Below are positions 9,631 to 18,645 of a stretch of 64,000 bases of DNA, in pieces (positions within the stretch are counted from its first letter, which is position 1; each line of letters begins with the position of its first letter). The notes beneath the pieces were generated by a model, which did no database searches, was not told the origin of the DNA, and saw only the letters and a program-made list of their open reading frames with translations. The DNA is from Haemophilus sp. HMSC068C11 (GTDB lineage: Bacteria > Pseudomonadota > Gammaproteobacteria > Enterobacterales > Pasteurellaceae). Location of the stretch: NCBI RefSeq assembly GCF_001815355.1, contig NZ_KV820375.1:388075-452074 (forward strand), written 5' to 3'. A program made the translations under genes and the position numbers.

Positions 9631-10965
9631 TTACAGAATGAATCGACTTAAATCTTCATTCTCGATCACTTCGCCTAATGCCTCAATCACATAGGCCGCA
9701 TCAATATTCACGGTTTGTCCGTTCATATCGCTCGCATCAAATGAGATTTTATCCATTAAACGCTCCATAACGGTATGTAAACGTCTTGCACCGATATTCT
9801 CTGTTTTCTCATTCACACGGAAAGCAGCTTCAGCAATTTTCTTAATGGCATCTTGTGTAAATTCAATGCTCACGCCTTCTGTCGCCATAAGCGCTTTATA
9901 TTGTTCTGTTAAAGAGGCATTTGGCTCAGTTAGAATACGCTCAAAATCCTCTGCCGTTAATGCAGACAATTCGACACGAATCGGTAAACGACCTTGCAAT
10001 TCTGGGATTAAATCCGATGGACGCGCCACTTGGAATGCACCTGATGCAATAAAGAGAATATGATCGGTTTTCACCATCCCGTGTTTCGTATTAACTGTTG
10101 AACCTTCCACTAATGGCAATAAGTCACGTTGCACACCTTCACGAGAAACATCTGCGCCACTGTATTCACCTTTTTTACAGATCTTGTCGATCTCATCAAT
10201 AAACACGATACCGTTTTGCTCAACCGCATCAATGGCTTTTTGCTTCAATTCTTCCGGATTAATCAATTTGGCCGCTTCATCGTCAATTAAGGTTTTTAAT
10301 GCATCCTTAATTTTCATTTTGCGTTTTTTGGTTTTATCCGAACCCAGGCTTTGGAACATGGATTGCAACTGATTGGTCATTTCTTCCATGCCTGGAGGTG
10401 CCATGATTTCCACACCCATTGAAACGCCTGCAGACACATCAATTTCGATTTCTTTATCGTCTAATTGTCCTTCACGTAATTTTTTACGGAACGCTTGGCG
10501 AGTGCTGCTGTTGGTGTCGTGGTTTTCGACTTCACCCCATTGATTTTTCGGTGGGGGCAATAATGCATCTAAAATACGATCTTCCGCCGCATCTTCTGCT
10601 TTCGCTCGATTTTTTGCAATTTCTTGTTGGCGAACCAATTTCATCGCACTGTCCGTTAAATCACGGATAATGGAATCCACTTCTTTCCCCACATAGCCCA
10701 CTTCGGTGAACTTGGTCGCTTCCACTTTAATAAATGGCGCATTGGCTAATTTTGCAAGACGACGCGCAATCTCGGTTTTACCCACACCCGTTGGCCCAAT
10801 CATTAAAATATTTTTAGGGGTCACTTCATGACGAAGTGGCTCTTGCAACTGCATTCTTCTCCAACGGTTACGTAATGCGATCGCAACCGCTCTTTTCGCC
10901 TCTTTTTGGCCGATAATATGTTGATCTAATTCGGAAACAATTTCACGAGGGGTCATTTCAGACAT
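9631..10965 (-). CDS. hslU: HslU ATPase of the HslUV protease
   Basis: AAA+ unfoldase that feeds substrates to HslV. Its 444 residues match the family length. It begins [20 protein letters not shown] and shows Walker [10 protein letters not shown] (about 57-65), the intermediate I domain (about 110-240), Walker [10 protein letters not shown] and the C-terminal [10 protein letters not shown] tail that docks into HslV. It starts 9 bases after the hslV stop, as in the enteric hslVU operon, and is controlled by the sigma-32-type promoter upstream of hslV. Confidence 0.97.
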   Translation of the reverse strand: MSEMTPREIVSELDQHIIGQKEAKRAVAIALRNRWRRMQLQEPLRHEVTPKNILMIGPTGVGKTEIARRLAKLANAPFIKVEATKFTEVGYVGKEVDSIIRDLTDSAMKLVRQQEIAKNRAKAEDAAEDRILDALLPPPKNQWGEVENHDTNSSTRQAFRKKLREGQLDDKEIEIDVSAGVSMGVEIMAPPGMEEMTNQLQSMFQSLGSDKTKKRKMKIKDALKTLIDDEAAKLINPEELKQKAIDAVEQNGIVFIDEIDKICKKGEYSGADVSREGVQRDLLPLVEGSTVNTKHGMVKTDHILFIASGAFQVARPSDLIPELQGRLPIRVELSALTAEDFERILTEPNASLTEQYKALMATEGVSIEFTQDAIKKIAEAAFRVNEKTENIGARRLHTVMERLMDKISFDASDMNGQTVNIDAAYVIEALGEVIENEDLSRFIL

Positions 10966-10974
10966 AATTTTTCC

Positions 10975-11505
10975 TTATTTATTCGGTAATTCTTCGATAG
11001 TGAAATTTGTATTGGTAAACACGCAAATATCACCGGCAATTTTTAAAGATTTTTCCACAATTTCACGAGCTGATAAATCGGTATTTTCCACCAACGCACG
11101 GGCTGCCGATAATGCATAATTACCACCAGAACCAATGGCTAAAATCTGATCGGCTTCCGGTTGCACCACATCACCAATACCGGTAATGATTAAACTTTCT
11201 TTTTCATCCGCCACAATCAACATTGCTTCTAACTTGCGTAACGCACGATCGGTTCGCCAATCTTTCGCTAATTCCACGGCGGCTTTTAACAAATGCCCTT
11301 GATGCATTTCTAATTTACGTTCGAATAATTCAAATAAGGTGAACGCATCGGCTGTACCACCTGCGAAACCGGCTAAAACTTTGCCATTATATAAACGGCG
11401 TACTTTACGGGCATTCCCTTTCATGACGGTGTTGCCTAATGAAACCTGTCCATCGCCCCCAACAACCACTTGGCCATTACGACGTACGCTTACAATTGTT
11501 GTCAT
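10975..11505 (-). CDS. hslV: HslV peptidase subunit
   Basis: Proteasome-like N-terminal threonine peptidase. The 176-residue protein begins [20 protein letters not shown]; removal of Met exposes the catalytic Thr1, and Lys33 (mature numbering) lies in the GNARKVRRL segment. It is the first gene of the hslVU operon, with an AAGGA ribosome site and a convincing heat-shock promoter about 35-65 bases upstream. Confidence 0.97.
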   Translation of the reverse strand: MTTIVSVRRNGQVVVGGDGQVSLGNTVMKGNARKVRRLYNGKVLAGFAGGTADAFTLFELFERKLEMHQGHLLKAAVELAKDWRTDRALRKLEAMLIVADEKESLIITGIGDVVQPEADQILAIGSGGNYALSAARALVENTDLSAREIVEKSLKIAGDICVFTNTNFTIEELPNK

Positions 11506-11540
11506 TCTTTTTATCCTTCTTTTAAGAAAAGTTATTCGTT

Positions 11541-11569
11541 ATATGGCGTTCGATTCAGCCAAATTCAAG
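11541..11569 (-). promoter_or_regulatory. Sigma-32 (heat-shock) type promoter for hslVU
   Basis: On the minus strand CTTGAAT (11563-11569) is followed after 14 bases by CGCCATAT (11541-11548). This closely fits the RpoH consensus CTTGAAA-N13-17-CCCCATnT, extended upstream by CCC. The position gives a leader of roughly 30 bases before the hslV ATG. hslVU is a classic heat-shock operon, so motif and gene agree. Confidence 0.8.
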
Positions 11570-11611
11570 GGGTAATTTTTCTTTGATGCTTTATTAAACA
11601 ATCATCTGAAA

Positions 11612-11635
11612 AAAATGTGATAAAGATCACTTTTT
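11612..11635. promoter_or_regulatory. CRP site upstream of aphA
   Basis: TGTGATAAAGATCACT (11616-11631) matches TGTGA-N6-TCACA at 9 of 10 positions, and A/T flanks extend the symmetry (AAAA..TTTT). The centre is about 102 bases before the aphA ATG, which fits activation, but I could not fix a -10/-35 pair. hslV lies on the other side, so the site most likely serves aphA. Confidence 0.65.
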
Positions 11636-11725
11636 TAAATAGCAAACGATTGCTATTATTTCACACCCATATTTTAAAGGGATATGATTTGTTACAAGTA
11701 AAACAAACTACTTAATGAGGAAAAC

Positions 11726-12433
11726 ATGAAAAATTTACTTAAACTTTCTGCCATTGCAGTTTTAGCGGCAAGCGCAGTCTCTACTTTTGCATCAAACAAA
11801 GAACCTTACACTGAACAAGGTACGAATGCTCGTGAAATGACAGAGCAAAAGCCGATTCACTGGATCTCTGTTGAACAATTAAAAAAAGAATTGGAAGGCA
11901 AAGCACCAATTAATGTGAGCTTCGACATTGACGATACTGTCCTTTTCAGTAGCCCTTGTTTCTATCACGGCCAAGAAAAATACTCACCAGGTAAAAATGA
12001 TTACTTAAAAAATCAAGATTTCTGGAATGAAGTAAATGCGGGTTGTGACCAATATTCTATTCCAAAACAAATTGCGGTGGATTTAATTAATATGCACCAA
12101 GCACGTGGTGACCAAATTTATTTCATTACCGGTCGTACAGCAGGTGATAAAGATGGTGTGACACCTGTGCTACAAAAAGCCTTTAATATTAAAGACATGC
12201 ATCCTGTAGAATTCATGGGTGGTCGCAAACTTCCAACTAAATATAATAAAACACCGGGTATTATTGAGCACAAAGTAAGTATTCACTATGGTGACAGCGA
12301 TGACGATATCCTAGCCGCAAAAGAAGCAGGTATTCGTGGTATTCGTTTAATGCGTGCCGCTAACTCCACTTACCAACCAATGCCAACCCTTGGTGGCTAC
12401 GGCGAAGAAGTATTGATTAACTCTAACTACTAA
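11726..12433 (+). CDS. aphA: Class B acid phosphatase (periplasmic)
   Basis: Non-specific periplasmic phosphatase and phosphotransferase acting on nucleotides and phosphomonoesters. It has 235 residues with a signal peptide (about 1-23), then the class B motif FDIDDTVLFSSP with nucleophile Asp67 and Asp69, ITGRTAGDKDG, and the GDSDDDI metal site near the C-terminus. It is a single-gene unit between a CRP site and an uptake-signal terminator. A second acid phosphatase of another class (hel) is also in this window. Confidence 0.94.
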   Translation: MKNLLKLSAIAVLAASAVSTFASNKEPYTEQGTNAREMTEQKPIHWISVEQLKKELEGKAPINVSFDIDDTVLFSSPCFYHGQEKYSPGKNDYLKNQDFWNEVNAGCDQYSIPKQIAVDLINMHQARGDQIYFITGRTAGDKDGVTPVLQKAFNIKDMHPVEFMGGRKLPTKYNKTPGIIEHKVSIHYGDSDDDILAAKEAGIRGIRLMRAANSTYQPMPTLGGYGEEVLINSNY

Positions 12434-12441
12434 TCTTTATA

Positions 12442-12472
12442 AAAAAAGTGCGGTTATTTTGACCGCACTTTT
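12442..12472. terminator. aphA terminator from paired uptake signals
   Basis: AAAAAGTGCGGT (ending 12454) and ACCGCACTTTT (from 12462) make a short-loop stem right after the aphA stop. Confidence 0.8.
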
Positions 12473-12550
12473 CTTACCTAATTAACAATCTTAATTTTTA
12501 AAAAGTTTCTGGGAATATGCTAAAATTTTTCTGTTTCCAGGAGCCTATTT

Positions 12551-14161
12551 ATGTCAGAACTCACCTCTAATCAATATTTAATCATCATTGCCGTGCTGGT
12601 TTTCATCAGCATTGTGATGCTTTTTCTATTAAGCCGCAGCAAACGAGATACGCAAGAATTACAACAAGATCTCAATAAAACTATCGAAGATTACAATCAA
12701 TTAGCGGAGCGTTTTGATTCTTTAAGTGCGGTCAAAAATCAATTAGAACAACAAGCCGTTAAAGCACAAACTCATGCAGAAGGTTTGCAAACTCGCCTGA
12801 ATGAACGTGATGAAAAAATCCAATATTTAGAAAAAGAATTGGATGAAGAACAGCTCCGTCATGATCAAATTGGCGGGCAAATCACCGCATTAAAAGAACG
12901 TTTTGGGATTGCATCCGCTCAAGCCGAAAGCTTGCAAGGTCAATTACAACAAGCTCAGGAAAATCTACTTAGAAAAGAACAAGAGCAGCAAAAAACGCAG
13001 GAAAAATTGACCGCACTCTCACAAGAATTAACAGAATTAAAAACGACGCTTTCTGAAAAAGAAAAACATTTTGCTGAACAGCAACAGCATATTGAGCAAT
13101 CCAAACAACAGCTTGGTGTGGAATTCCAAAATCTGGCCAACCGTATTTTGGAAGAAAAAAGCCAATCCTTTAATCAAACCAATCAAACCGCATTGGAAAT
13201 CTTGTTGAAGCCTTTCCGTGAACAAATCGAAGGCTTTCAAAAACGAGTCAATGAAATCCATTCGGAATCGGTGAAAGGCAATGCGGGTTTAGAAGCGGAA
13301 ATCAAAAAGGTGTTGGAAATTGGCTTAAACATGTCGAAAGAAGCCAATAATTTAACCTCTGCACTAAAAGGTGAAAAGAAAACCTTAGGTAACTGGGGAG
13401 AAGTGCAACTTGAGCGTGCACTTCAGTTGGCTGGTTTAATTGAGAACGTGCATTACAGTGCACAAGCCCATTTTAAAGATGAGCAAGGCGGTCGAAACTA
13501 TCCTGATTTTGTGCTGAATCTGCCCGATGAAAAAAACATTATCATTGATAGCAAAATGTCATTGAATGCTTATGAAAGTGCGGTCAATTCTGAGGATGAA
13601 TTTGAACGTGAGCGTTTACTAAGGGAGCATATTAAAGCCCTGAAAAATCACATTGATGACTTGCACCGCAAGGATTACAGCAATTTGATTGGCATGCGCA
13701 GCCCTAATTTTGTCTTGATGTTCATCGCTGTAGAACCCGCTTATATTGAAGCCTTAAAATTAGACCCAAGTCTGTTTAATTATGGGTATGAGAAAAATGT
13801 CATTATGGTTTCACACACAACTCTCATGCCAATTTTACGCACAGTGGCAAATTTATGGCGTATCGAACGAGGTAATGCTGAGGCGAAAGAAATCGCAGAA
13901 AAAGCAGGCGAAATTTACAACCAGATTTGCTTGGTAGCAGAACGTTTGAGCAAACTGGGCAATACCCTTTCCACCGTAAGTAATCAATATAACAGTACTG
14001 TTACCGCTCTTGTGGGCCAACAAGGTTTAGTGGGGAAAGTGGAGCGATTTAAAGACTTGTCAGCGAAAGCTAACAAGACTATGCCAAACGTTGAATTGCT
14101 CAATAATGACGTGGATTTAACGCGCCTATCCCTTGTCACTACCGAGAACGGGGTAAAATAA
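12551..14161 (+). CDS. rmuC: RmuC-family DNA recombination protein
   Basis: RmuC limits inversions at short inverted repeats in E. coli and belongs to the restriction-endonuclease-like fold families. The 536-residue protein has an N-terminal membrane helix (about 9-28), a long Gln/Glu-rich coiled coil (about 35-220), and the RmuC domain with GNWGEVQLERALQLAGL, NYPDFVLNLP and IIDSKMSLNAY. It ends at a strong terminator. Three uptake-signal-like motifs lie in it, two of them exact. Confidence 0.93.
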   Translation: MSELTSNQYLIIIAVLVFISIVMLFLLSRSKRDTQELQQDLNKTIEDYNQLAERFDSLSAVKNQLEQQAVKAQTHAEGLQTRLNERDEKIQYLEKELDEEQLRHDQIGGQITALKERFGIASAQAESLQGQLQQAQENLLRKEQEQQKTQEKLTALSQELTELKTTLSEKEKHFAEQQQHIEQSKQQLGVEFQNLANRILEEKSQSFNQTNQTALEILLKPFREQIEGFQKRVNEIHSESVKGNAGLEAEIKKVLEIGLNMSKEANNLTSALKGEKKTLGNWGEVQLERALQLAGLIENVHYSAQAHFKDEQGGRNYPDFVLNLPDEKNIIIDSKMSLNAYESAVNSEDEFERERLLREHIKALKNHIDDLHRKDYSNLIGMRSPNFVLMFIAVEPAYIEALKLDPSLFNYGYEKNVIMVSHTTLMPILRTVANLWRIERGNAEAKEIAEKAGEIYNQICLVAERLSKLGNTLSTVSNQYNSTVTALVGQQGLVGKVERFKDLSAKANKTMPNVELLNNDVDLTRLSLVTTENGVK

Positions 14162-14185
14162 AACATACCTGTTGAATTTTTCGTT

Positions 14186-14215
14186 AAAAGCGGCTATTTT
14201 CTTGCCGCTTTTTTA
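14186..14215 (+). terminator. rmuC terminator
   Basis: AAAAGCGGC (14186-14194) pairs with GCCGCTTTT (14204-14212), followed by more T. Confidence 0.88.
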
Positions 14216-14244
14216 TTTGAATTTTTTATTTGTGGGGGGAATTT

Positions 14245-14802
14245 ATGGCTATGGAACAAAAAGACATCACGAATCCATGTGCAAAATATAACGAACAAAC
14301 CAATTTTCTAAGCAAAACAATTTTTGCAAGTCGTTGGTTACAAGTGCCTATTTACTTAGGTTTAATTGTCGTACAAGGCATCTATGCCTACAAGTTTATG
14401 AAAAATTTGTGGTATCTCATCACCAATGTTAATGAAATGGATGCAGACACCATTATGCTCGCCGTGCTCAATCTCATTGATGTGGTGATGATAGCTAACT
14501 TATTGGTAATGGTGACATTAGGCGGTTATGAGATTTTCGTCTCAAAACTACGCACGAAAAACCACCCAGATCAACCTGAATGGATGAGCCATGTGAATGC
14601 AACAGTACTGAAAGTGAAACTTTCTATGTCAATTATCAGTATTTCGTCTATTCACTTATTGCAAACCTTTGTGAATGCTTCAAAAATTCCTGAAAAAACA
14701 ATTATGTGGGAAGTGATTATTCATTTTTCTTTCTTGATTTCAGCGATTGCGATGGCTTATACCGATAAAATCCTATACAGTACAAGTCATAAAAATCATT
14801 AA
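14245..14802 (+). CDS. UPF0114/YqhA-family membrane protein
   Basis: A 185-residue inner-membrane protein of the YqhA (UPF0114) family with about four hydrophobic spans. The family-like stretches [14 protein letters not shown] and [14 protein letters not shown] are clear. I use ATG 14245, six bases after a GGGGGGA ribosome site; the frame is open upstream to a TTG at 14230, which has no separate site. It sits 10 bases before a small lipoprotein gene, so the two probably form an operon. The function is unknown in any organism I know of. Confidence 0.85.
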   Translation: MAMEQKDITNPCAKYNEQTNFLSKTIFASRWLQVPIYLGLIVVQGIYAYKFMKNLWYLITNVNEMDADTIMLAVLNLIDVVMIANLLVMVTLGGYEIFVSKLRTKNHPDQPEWMSHVNATVLKVKLSMSIISISSIHLLQTFVNASKIPEKTIMWEVIIHFSFLISAIAMAYTDKILYSTSHKNH

Positions 14803-14812
14803 AGGATAACAA

Positions 14813-15016
14813 ATGAAAATAATCTATAAAATGAGTTTGGCATTCCTAGCAATGGTCTCTATTTTCCTTCTTAATGGATGCTTTTTGGTCGATCAAGTTT
14901 ACGACAAAGTATATGAAGATTGTTACATTCATCCAGATCACATCAAAAGTATGCCAGATGATGAATACTCTCGATTAGCTAAACTGTGTGGATGGAATCC
15001 AAACAGGATAAAATAA
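14813..15016 (+). CDS. Small lipoprotein, unknown function
   Basis: 67 residues with a signal sequence and lipobox LLNGC (Cys23), then a short Asp/Tyr-rich mature part with two more cysteines (CYIHPDHIK, KLCGWNP). The ribosome site AAAGGA is well placed. It lies 10 bases after the YqhA-like gene and ends before a terminator. I recognise no family; the two spaced cysteines could form a disulfide in the periplasm (inference). Confidence 0.7.
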   Translation: MKIIYKMSLAFLAMVSIFLLNGCFLVDQVYDKVYEDCYIHPDHIKSMPDDEYSRLAKLCGWNPNRIK

Positions 15017-15022
15017 TAAATC

Positions 15023-15056
15023 AAAAGTGCGGTCAAATTTGACTACACTTTTGTTT
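15023..15056. terminator. Imperfect uptake-signal terminator, convergent with hslR
   Basis: AAAAGTGCGGTCAAAT pairs with ATTTGACTACACTTTT. The right arm is a decayed uptake signal (ACTACACTT instead of ACCGCACTT), leaving an imperfect stem between convergent genes. Confidence 0.65.
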
Positions 15057-15057
15057 T

Positions 15058-15453
15058 CTAGAACTCATCTTGGTGTTTAAATTTCAATAAATCTCGACGT
15101 TCTTTTTTGTTTGGTCGACGATCAGGATGCGGCATTGAAAGGGCATTATTTTTTCTTGCCCACGCCATTTCCTCGCGTTTTTTCACACTCTGCGCCGTTT
15201 CTTGGTAAAGCAATTGGGCCTCAGGGGCGCCACGACGTTGATCGCTCAAAGCTATCACTTCAATTTCTTTTTCATCATTGCCTTGACGGAGTTTAATCAT
15301 CGCCCCAATTTCTACATTTTTACTCACTTTAGCACGCTGACCATTGTAATGGACTTTTCCCCCTTCAATCATCGCTTTCGCAATGCTACGGGTTTTATAA
15401 AAACGCGCCGCCCAAAGCCATTTATCTAACCGTACTTCGTTATTTTCAGCCAT
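15058..15453 (-). CDS. hslR: Hsp15, ribosome-associated heat-shock protein
   Basis: S4-domain RNA-binding protein that recycles 50S subunits carrying a stalled peptidyl-tRNA. It has 131 residues from ATG 15453, which has a GGAAGAG ribosome site. The frame stays open 29 residues further upstream, but that part overlaps nudE and lacks similarity. The S4 domain (about 8-70) has VRLDKWLWAARFYKTRS; the basic tail PDRRPNKKERRDLLKF is typical. Divergent from nudE, 64 bases apart. Confidence 0.93.
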   Translation of the reverse strand: MAENNEVRLDKWLWAARFYKTRSIAKAMIEGGKVHYNGQRAKVSKNVEIGAMIKLRQGNDEKEIEVIALSDQRRGAPEAQLLYQETAQSVKKREEMAWARKNNALSMPHPDRRPNKKERRDLLKFKHQDEF

Positions 15454-15517
15454 AACTCTTCCTATTTCTCTGACTTTGCGTATGATGAGCCAATAATAAG
15501 ATAATAGGGCTAATATC

Positions 15518-16066
15518 ATGAAAAAACAACTTCCACACATTCTCTCCCTTTCTACGGTGGCAAAATCTCGCTTGTTTGAAATTCAAGCTGTTGAACTCAA
15601 ATTCTCCAATGGAATTGACCGCACTTATGAACGTTTCCGCCCTTTCAATCGAGATTCTGTGATGGTAATTGCGATTGATGGTGAAGATTTACTCCTCATT
15701 CGTGAATACGCGGTCGGAACAGAACAATATGAGTTAGGCTTTGTAAAAGGTGGAATGGATATGGGAGAAACGCCCGAACAAAGTGCCAATCGAGAATTGC
15801 AGGAAGAAATTGGTTTTGGCGCAAAAAAATGGACATTTTTACGTACCATGAAAATCAATCCACAAATTATGGGACATAAAATGCATGTGTTATTAGGTGA
15901 AGATCTGTATCCAAATCAACTAGAAGGCGATGAGCCTGAACCATTAGAAATCGTGCGTTATCCTTTATCGCAACTTGATACGCTTTTAGTCAGTGATGAA
16001 TTTAATGAAGCCAGAAACCTAGCTGCACTTTATTCTTTACGAGATTTTTTGAAAAAACGTAAATAA
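15518..16066 (+). CDS. nudE: ADP compounds hydrolase NudE (Nudix)
   Basis: Hydrolyses ADP-ribose, AP3A, NADH and related compounds. The 182-residue protein contains the full Nudix box from Gly78 on: G-x5-E-x7-REL-x-EE-x-G is visible as GGMDMGETPEQ followed by NRELQEEIGF. Its size and the N-terminal HILSLSTVAKSRLFEIQ segment fit NudE rather than MutT or NudF. An uptake signal lies at 15618-15626. Confidence 0.92.
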   Translation: MKKQLPHILSLSTVAKSRLFEIQAVELKFSNGIDRTYERFRPFNRDSVMVIAIDGEDLLLIREYAVGTEQYELGFVKGGMDMGETPEQSANRELQEEIGFGAKKWTFLRTMKINPQIMGHKMHVLLGEDLYPNQLEGDEPEPLEIVRYPLSQLDTLLVSDEFNEARNLAALYSLRDFLKKRK

Positions 16067-16089
16067 ATCGAATAAATTTAGATAAATTC

Positions 16090-16105
16090 TAATCGCAAGC
16101 GATTA
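16090..16105. repeat. 16-base inverted repeat before the OPT transporter gene
   Basis: TAATCGC-AA-GCGATTA, followed by ATTTT, lies 24 bases after nudE and 76 before the next start. It could be a weak terminator for nudE or an operator for the transporter gene; the 2-base spacer favours a protein site, but nothing decides this. Confidence 0.4.
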
Positions 16106-16180
16106 ATTTTAAATAAAACTTGCATAAATATTCTTTTTTTGAGAATGTATCGCCATTTTTCAAAATAAACAGGAAAATTT

Positions 16181-18181
16181 ATGTCGCATGATAATTTAAA
16201 AGAATTGACCTTCCGAGGAATGTTCCTTGGCGCGTTAATTACAGTGATCTTCACTGCATCTAACGTTTATTTAGGTCTTAAAGTGGGGATGACATTTGCC
16301 TCCTCTATTCCAGCTGCCGTAATCTCTATGGCAATTTTAAAATTCTTCAAGGATTCCAGTATCTTAGAAAATAACATGGTACAAACCCAAGCTTCATCAG
16401 CAGGGACGCTATCTTCTGTTATTTTCGTGCTTCCAGGCCTATTAATGATGGGTTACTGGCAAGAATTTCCATTTTGGCAAACTGTGCTTATCTGTGCCTC
16501 TGGTGGTACTCTAGGCGTACTATTTACCATTCCATTACGTCGTGCAATGGTAGTAAACAGCGACTTACCTTACCCTGAAGGTGTGGCAGCGGCTGAAATC
16601 TTAAAAGCGGGCAACAATAGCGAAAGCGACAGTGGTGTAAAAGATATTGCTTACGGCGGTATTTTTGCAGGTACCGTTGCATTCTTCACCAATGCATTAC
16701 GTGTCATGTCTGATAGCGCGAGCGCATGGTTCTCTAACGGTAAAGCGATTTTCCAATTACCAATGGGCTTCTCTCTTGCCTTAGTGGGGGCGGGTTACTT
16801 AATTGGTATCGTAGGCGGTCTAGCCATGTTATTCGGCACATTCCTTGCTTGGGGTGTCGCAGTACCTTATTTCACTGCAACAGGCGATATGCCAACTGAT
16901 GCCTCTATTGTTAGTTATGCCATGGCTGAATGGAAAACCAAAGTTCGCTTTATTGGTGTCGGGACTATCGGTATCGCGGCGATTTGGACATTATTAATCC
17001 TTCTCAAACCAATGATCGAAGGGATGATTCATTCTTTCCGTATGTTAAAAGGTTCCCAAGAGGAATCAGAACATCGTATTGATATCGACTTATCACCAAA
17101 AACCATCATTTACATTTTATTGGCGACTGTCGTGTTAATCGTGATTTCCTTATATCACTTTGTGGCAGCAGCACCTATTTCTGCTGAACTTGCCGTATTA
17201 TTAGTGGTGGTTTGTACGCTACTCGCGGTGTTAATCGGCTTCTTCGTTGCAGCCGCATCGGGTTATATGGCTGGACTTGTAGGCTCATCTTCTAGCCCTA
17301 TTTCTGGTATCGGGATCATTTCTGTTATCGTGATTTCACTTGTTTTAGTAACCATTGGTAAAAGCAGTGGTTTATTTGAAACGGCTGACGGTCAAAAATT
17401 CTTAACGGCATTGACCTTATTCACGGCATCTATCGTTTTAACCACCGCGACTATTTCAAACGATAACTTACAAGACTTAAAAACCGGTCTTCTAGTTGAA
17501 GCCACCCCTTGGAGACAACAGGTTGCATTGATTATCGGTTGTTTCGTGGGTGCATTAGTGATTGCACCAGTATTAGAAATTTTATACCACGCTTATGGTT
17601 TCACGGGTGCATTACCGCGTCCAGACATGGATCCAACACAAGCACTTTCTGCGCCTCAAGCCACCATTATGACCACCATTTCTAAAGGTATTTTTACGAA
17701 CCAATTAGAATGGACTTATATTTTAAGTGGTGTGGGCTTAGGTATTGTGTTGATTATTGTAGATGCATTTATGCGTAAAACCAGTAACAGTCGCTTTGCC
17801 TTACCGGTATTAGCCGTCGGGATTGGTATCTACCTTCCACCATCAATCAATATGCCGGTTGTCGTTGGGGCTGTAATGGCATGGTTCATCACCCGTCATA
17901 TTAAAAACTATGCAAAACGCACTCATGACGCTGAAGTAGAGAAAAAAGCAGAACGTTTCGGCACACTCTTCGCGGCAGGTTTAATTGTGGGTGAAAGCTT
18001 AATGGGCGTTATCTTAGCCTTTATCATTGCAGCATCTGTGACTTCGGGTGGTTCAGAAGCACCATTAGCCTTAGCGTTAGAAAACTGGGATAATATTGGC
18101 GAATTACTTGGTCTTGCCGTATTTATCTTTGGTATCTTTATTTTCGTTTCTCGTGTATTACGTGCGAAGAAATCGAAATAA
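16181..18181 (+). CDS. OPT-family oligopeptide/metal transporter
   Basis: A 666-residue, very hydrophobic protein with roughly 15 membrane spans, of the oligopeptide transporter (OPT) superfamily, prokaryotic branch. It opens ELTFRGMFLGALITVIFTASNVYLGLKVGMTF, in which RGxxLG and the NxYLGLKxG motif are hallmarks. Conserved glycine-rich loops such as GLVGSSSSPISGIGI follow. Family members carry small peptides or metal-chelates into the cytoplasm; the substrate here is not readable. It is followed by a good terminator. Confidence 0.9.
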   Translation: MSHDNLKELTFRGMFLGALITVIFTASNVYLGLKVGMTFASSIPAAVISMAILKFFKDSSILENNMVQTQASSAGTLSSVIFVLPGLLMMGYWQEFPFWQTVLICASGGTLGVLFTIPLRRAMVVNSDLPYPEGVAAAEILKAGNNSESDSGVKDIAYGGIFAGTVAFFTNALRVMSDSASAWFSNGKAIFQLPMGFSLALVGAGYLIGIVGGLAMLFGTFLAWGVAVPYFTATGDMPTDASIVSYAMAEWKTKVRFIGVGTIGIAAIWTLLILLKPMIEGMIHSFRMLKGSQEESEHRIDIDLSPKTIIYILLATVVLIVISLYHFVAAAPISAELAVLLVVVCTLLAVLIGFFVAAASGYMAGLVGSSSSPISGIGIISVIVISLVLVTIGKSSGLFETADGQKFLTALTLFTASIVLTTATISNDNLQDLKTGLLVEATPWRQQVALIIGCFVGALVIAPVLEILYHAYGFTGALPRPDMDPTQALSAPQATIMTTISKGIFTNQLEWTYILSGVGLGIVLIIVDAFMRKTSNSRFALPVLAVGIGIYLPPSINMPVVVGAVMAWFITRHIKNYAKRTHDAEVEKKAERFGTLFAAGLIVGESLMGVILAFIIAASVTSGGSEAPLALALENWDNIGELLGLAVFIFGIFIFVSRVLRAKKSK

Positions 18182-18189
18182 TGGATTTA

Positions 18190-18219
18190 AATAGGCTGTC
18201 CTCGGATAGCCTATTTTTC
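18190..18219 (+). terminator. Terminator after the OPT transporter gene
   Basis: AATAGGCT (18190-18197) pairs with AGCCTATT (18208-18215), and T's follow. Confidence 0.82.
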
Positions 18220-18231
18220 TAGGAGCTTAAG

Positions 18232-18636
18232 GTGTCAACGCAATCCCCTTATCTAAAGGCAATGATTATCTTCCCACTGATTACTCAGTTGATAGGTAGT
18301 GTTATTGCTTATGCCATTTTTGGTCTAGACTACTGCAAAGAAGGTAACTTCGATGCCGCATTATTTGGTTTCTTTCTTACATTCTGGCCACTTACCGTGC
18401 CGGCGATAATCAACGCTTACTTTGCTAAATACCGCGGCTATCTACGTCATCAGTGGAATAAAATTCTCATTTTTTCATTCATCATTCTTTTTTGTTATTG
18501 GAGCATCGGCAATCTTCTCATCGCACCCAATACCCAATATCTGACTGATCGTGTATTATTCGTCTTAGAGGGCTCTGTCATCCTAGCAATCTATACGACA
18601 ATTTGCCTCTTCTTGTTATTACCGAAATCAAAGTAG
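18232..18636 (+). CDS. Hypothetical four-span membrane protein
   Basis: A 134-residue protein with about four hydrophobic segments (near 8-28, 42-62, 78-98 and 108-130) and short loops. The start is GTG 18232 with an AGGAG ribosome site 6 bases upstream; no ATG is near. It ends 9 bases before cysQ, so the two are probably co-transcribed. I do not recognise the family. Confidence 0.7.
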   Translation: MSTQSPYLKAMIIFPLITQLIGSVIAYAIFGLDYCKEGNFDAALFGFFLTFWPLTVPAIINAYFAKYRGYLRHQWNKILIFSFIILFCYWSIGNLLIAPNTQYLTDRVLFVLEGSVILAIYTTICLFLLLPKSK

Positions 18637-18645
18637 GAAATAAAC

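Noticed and set aside
9319..9651. Antisense and alternate-frame ORFs over the slyD tail
   Set aside because: They are by-products of the repeated His/Gly/Cys codons (CAC/GGT) on the other frames.
16121..16133. Possible ArgR box (TGCATAAATATTC) before the OPT gene
   Set aside because: Two conserved positions of the box are wrong and A+T-rich DNA gives such matches by chance.
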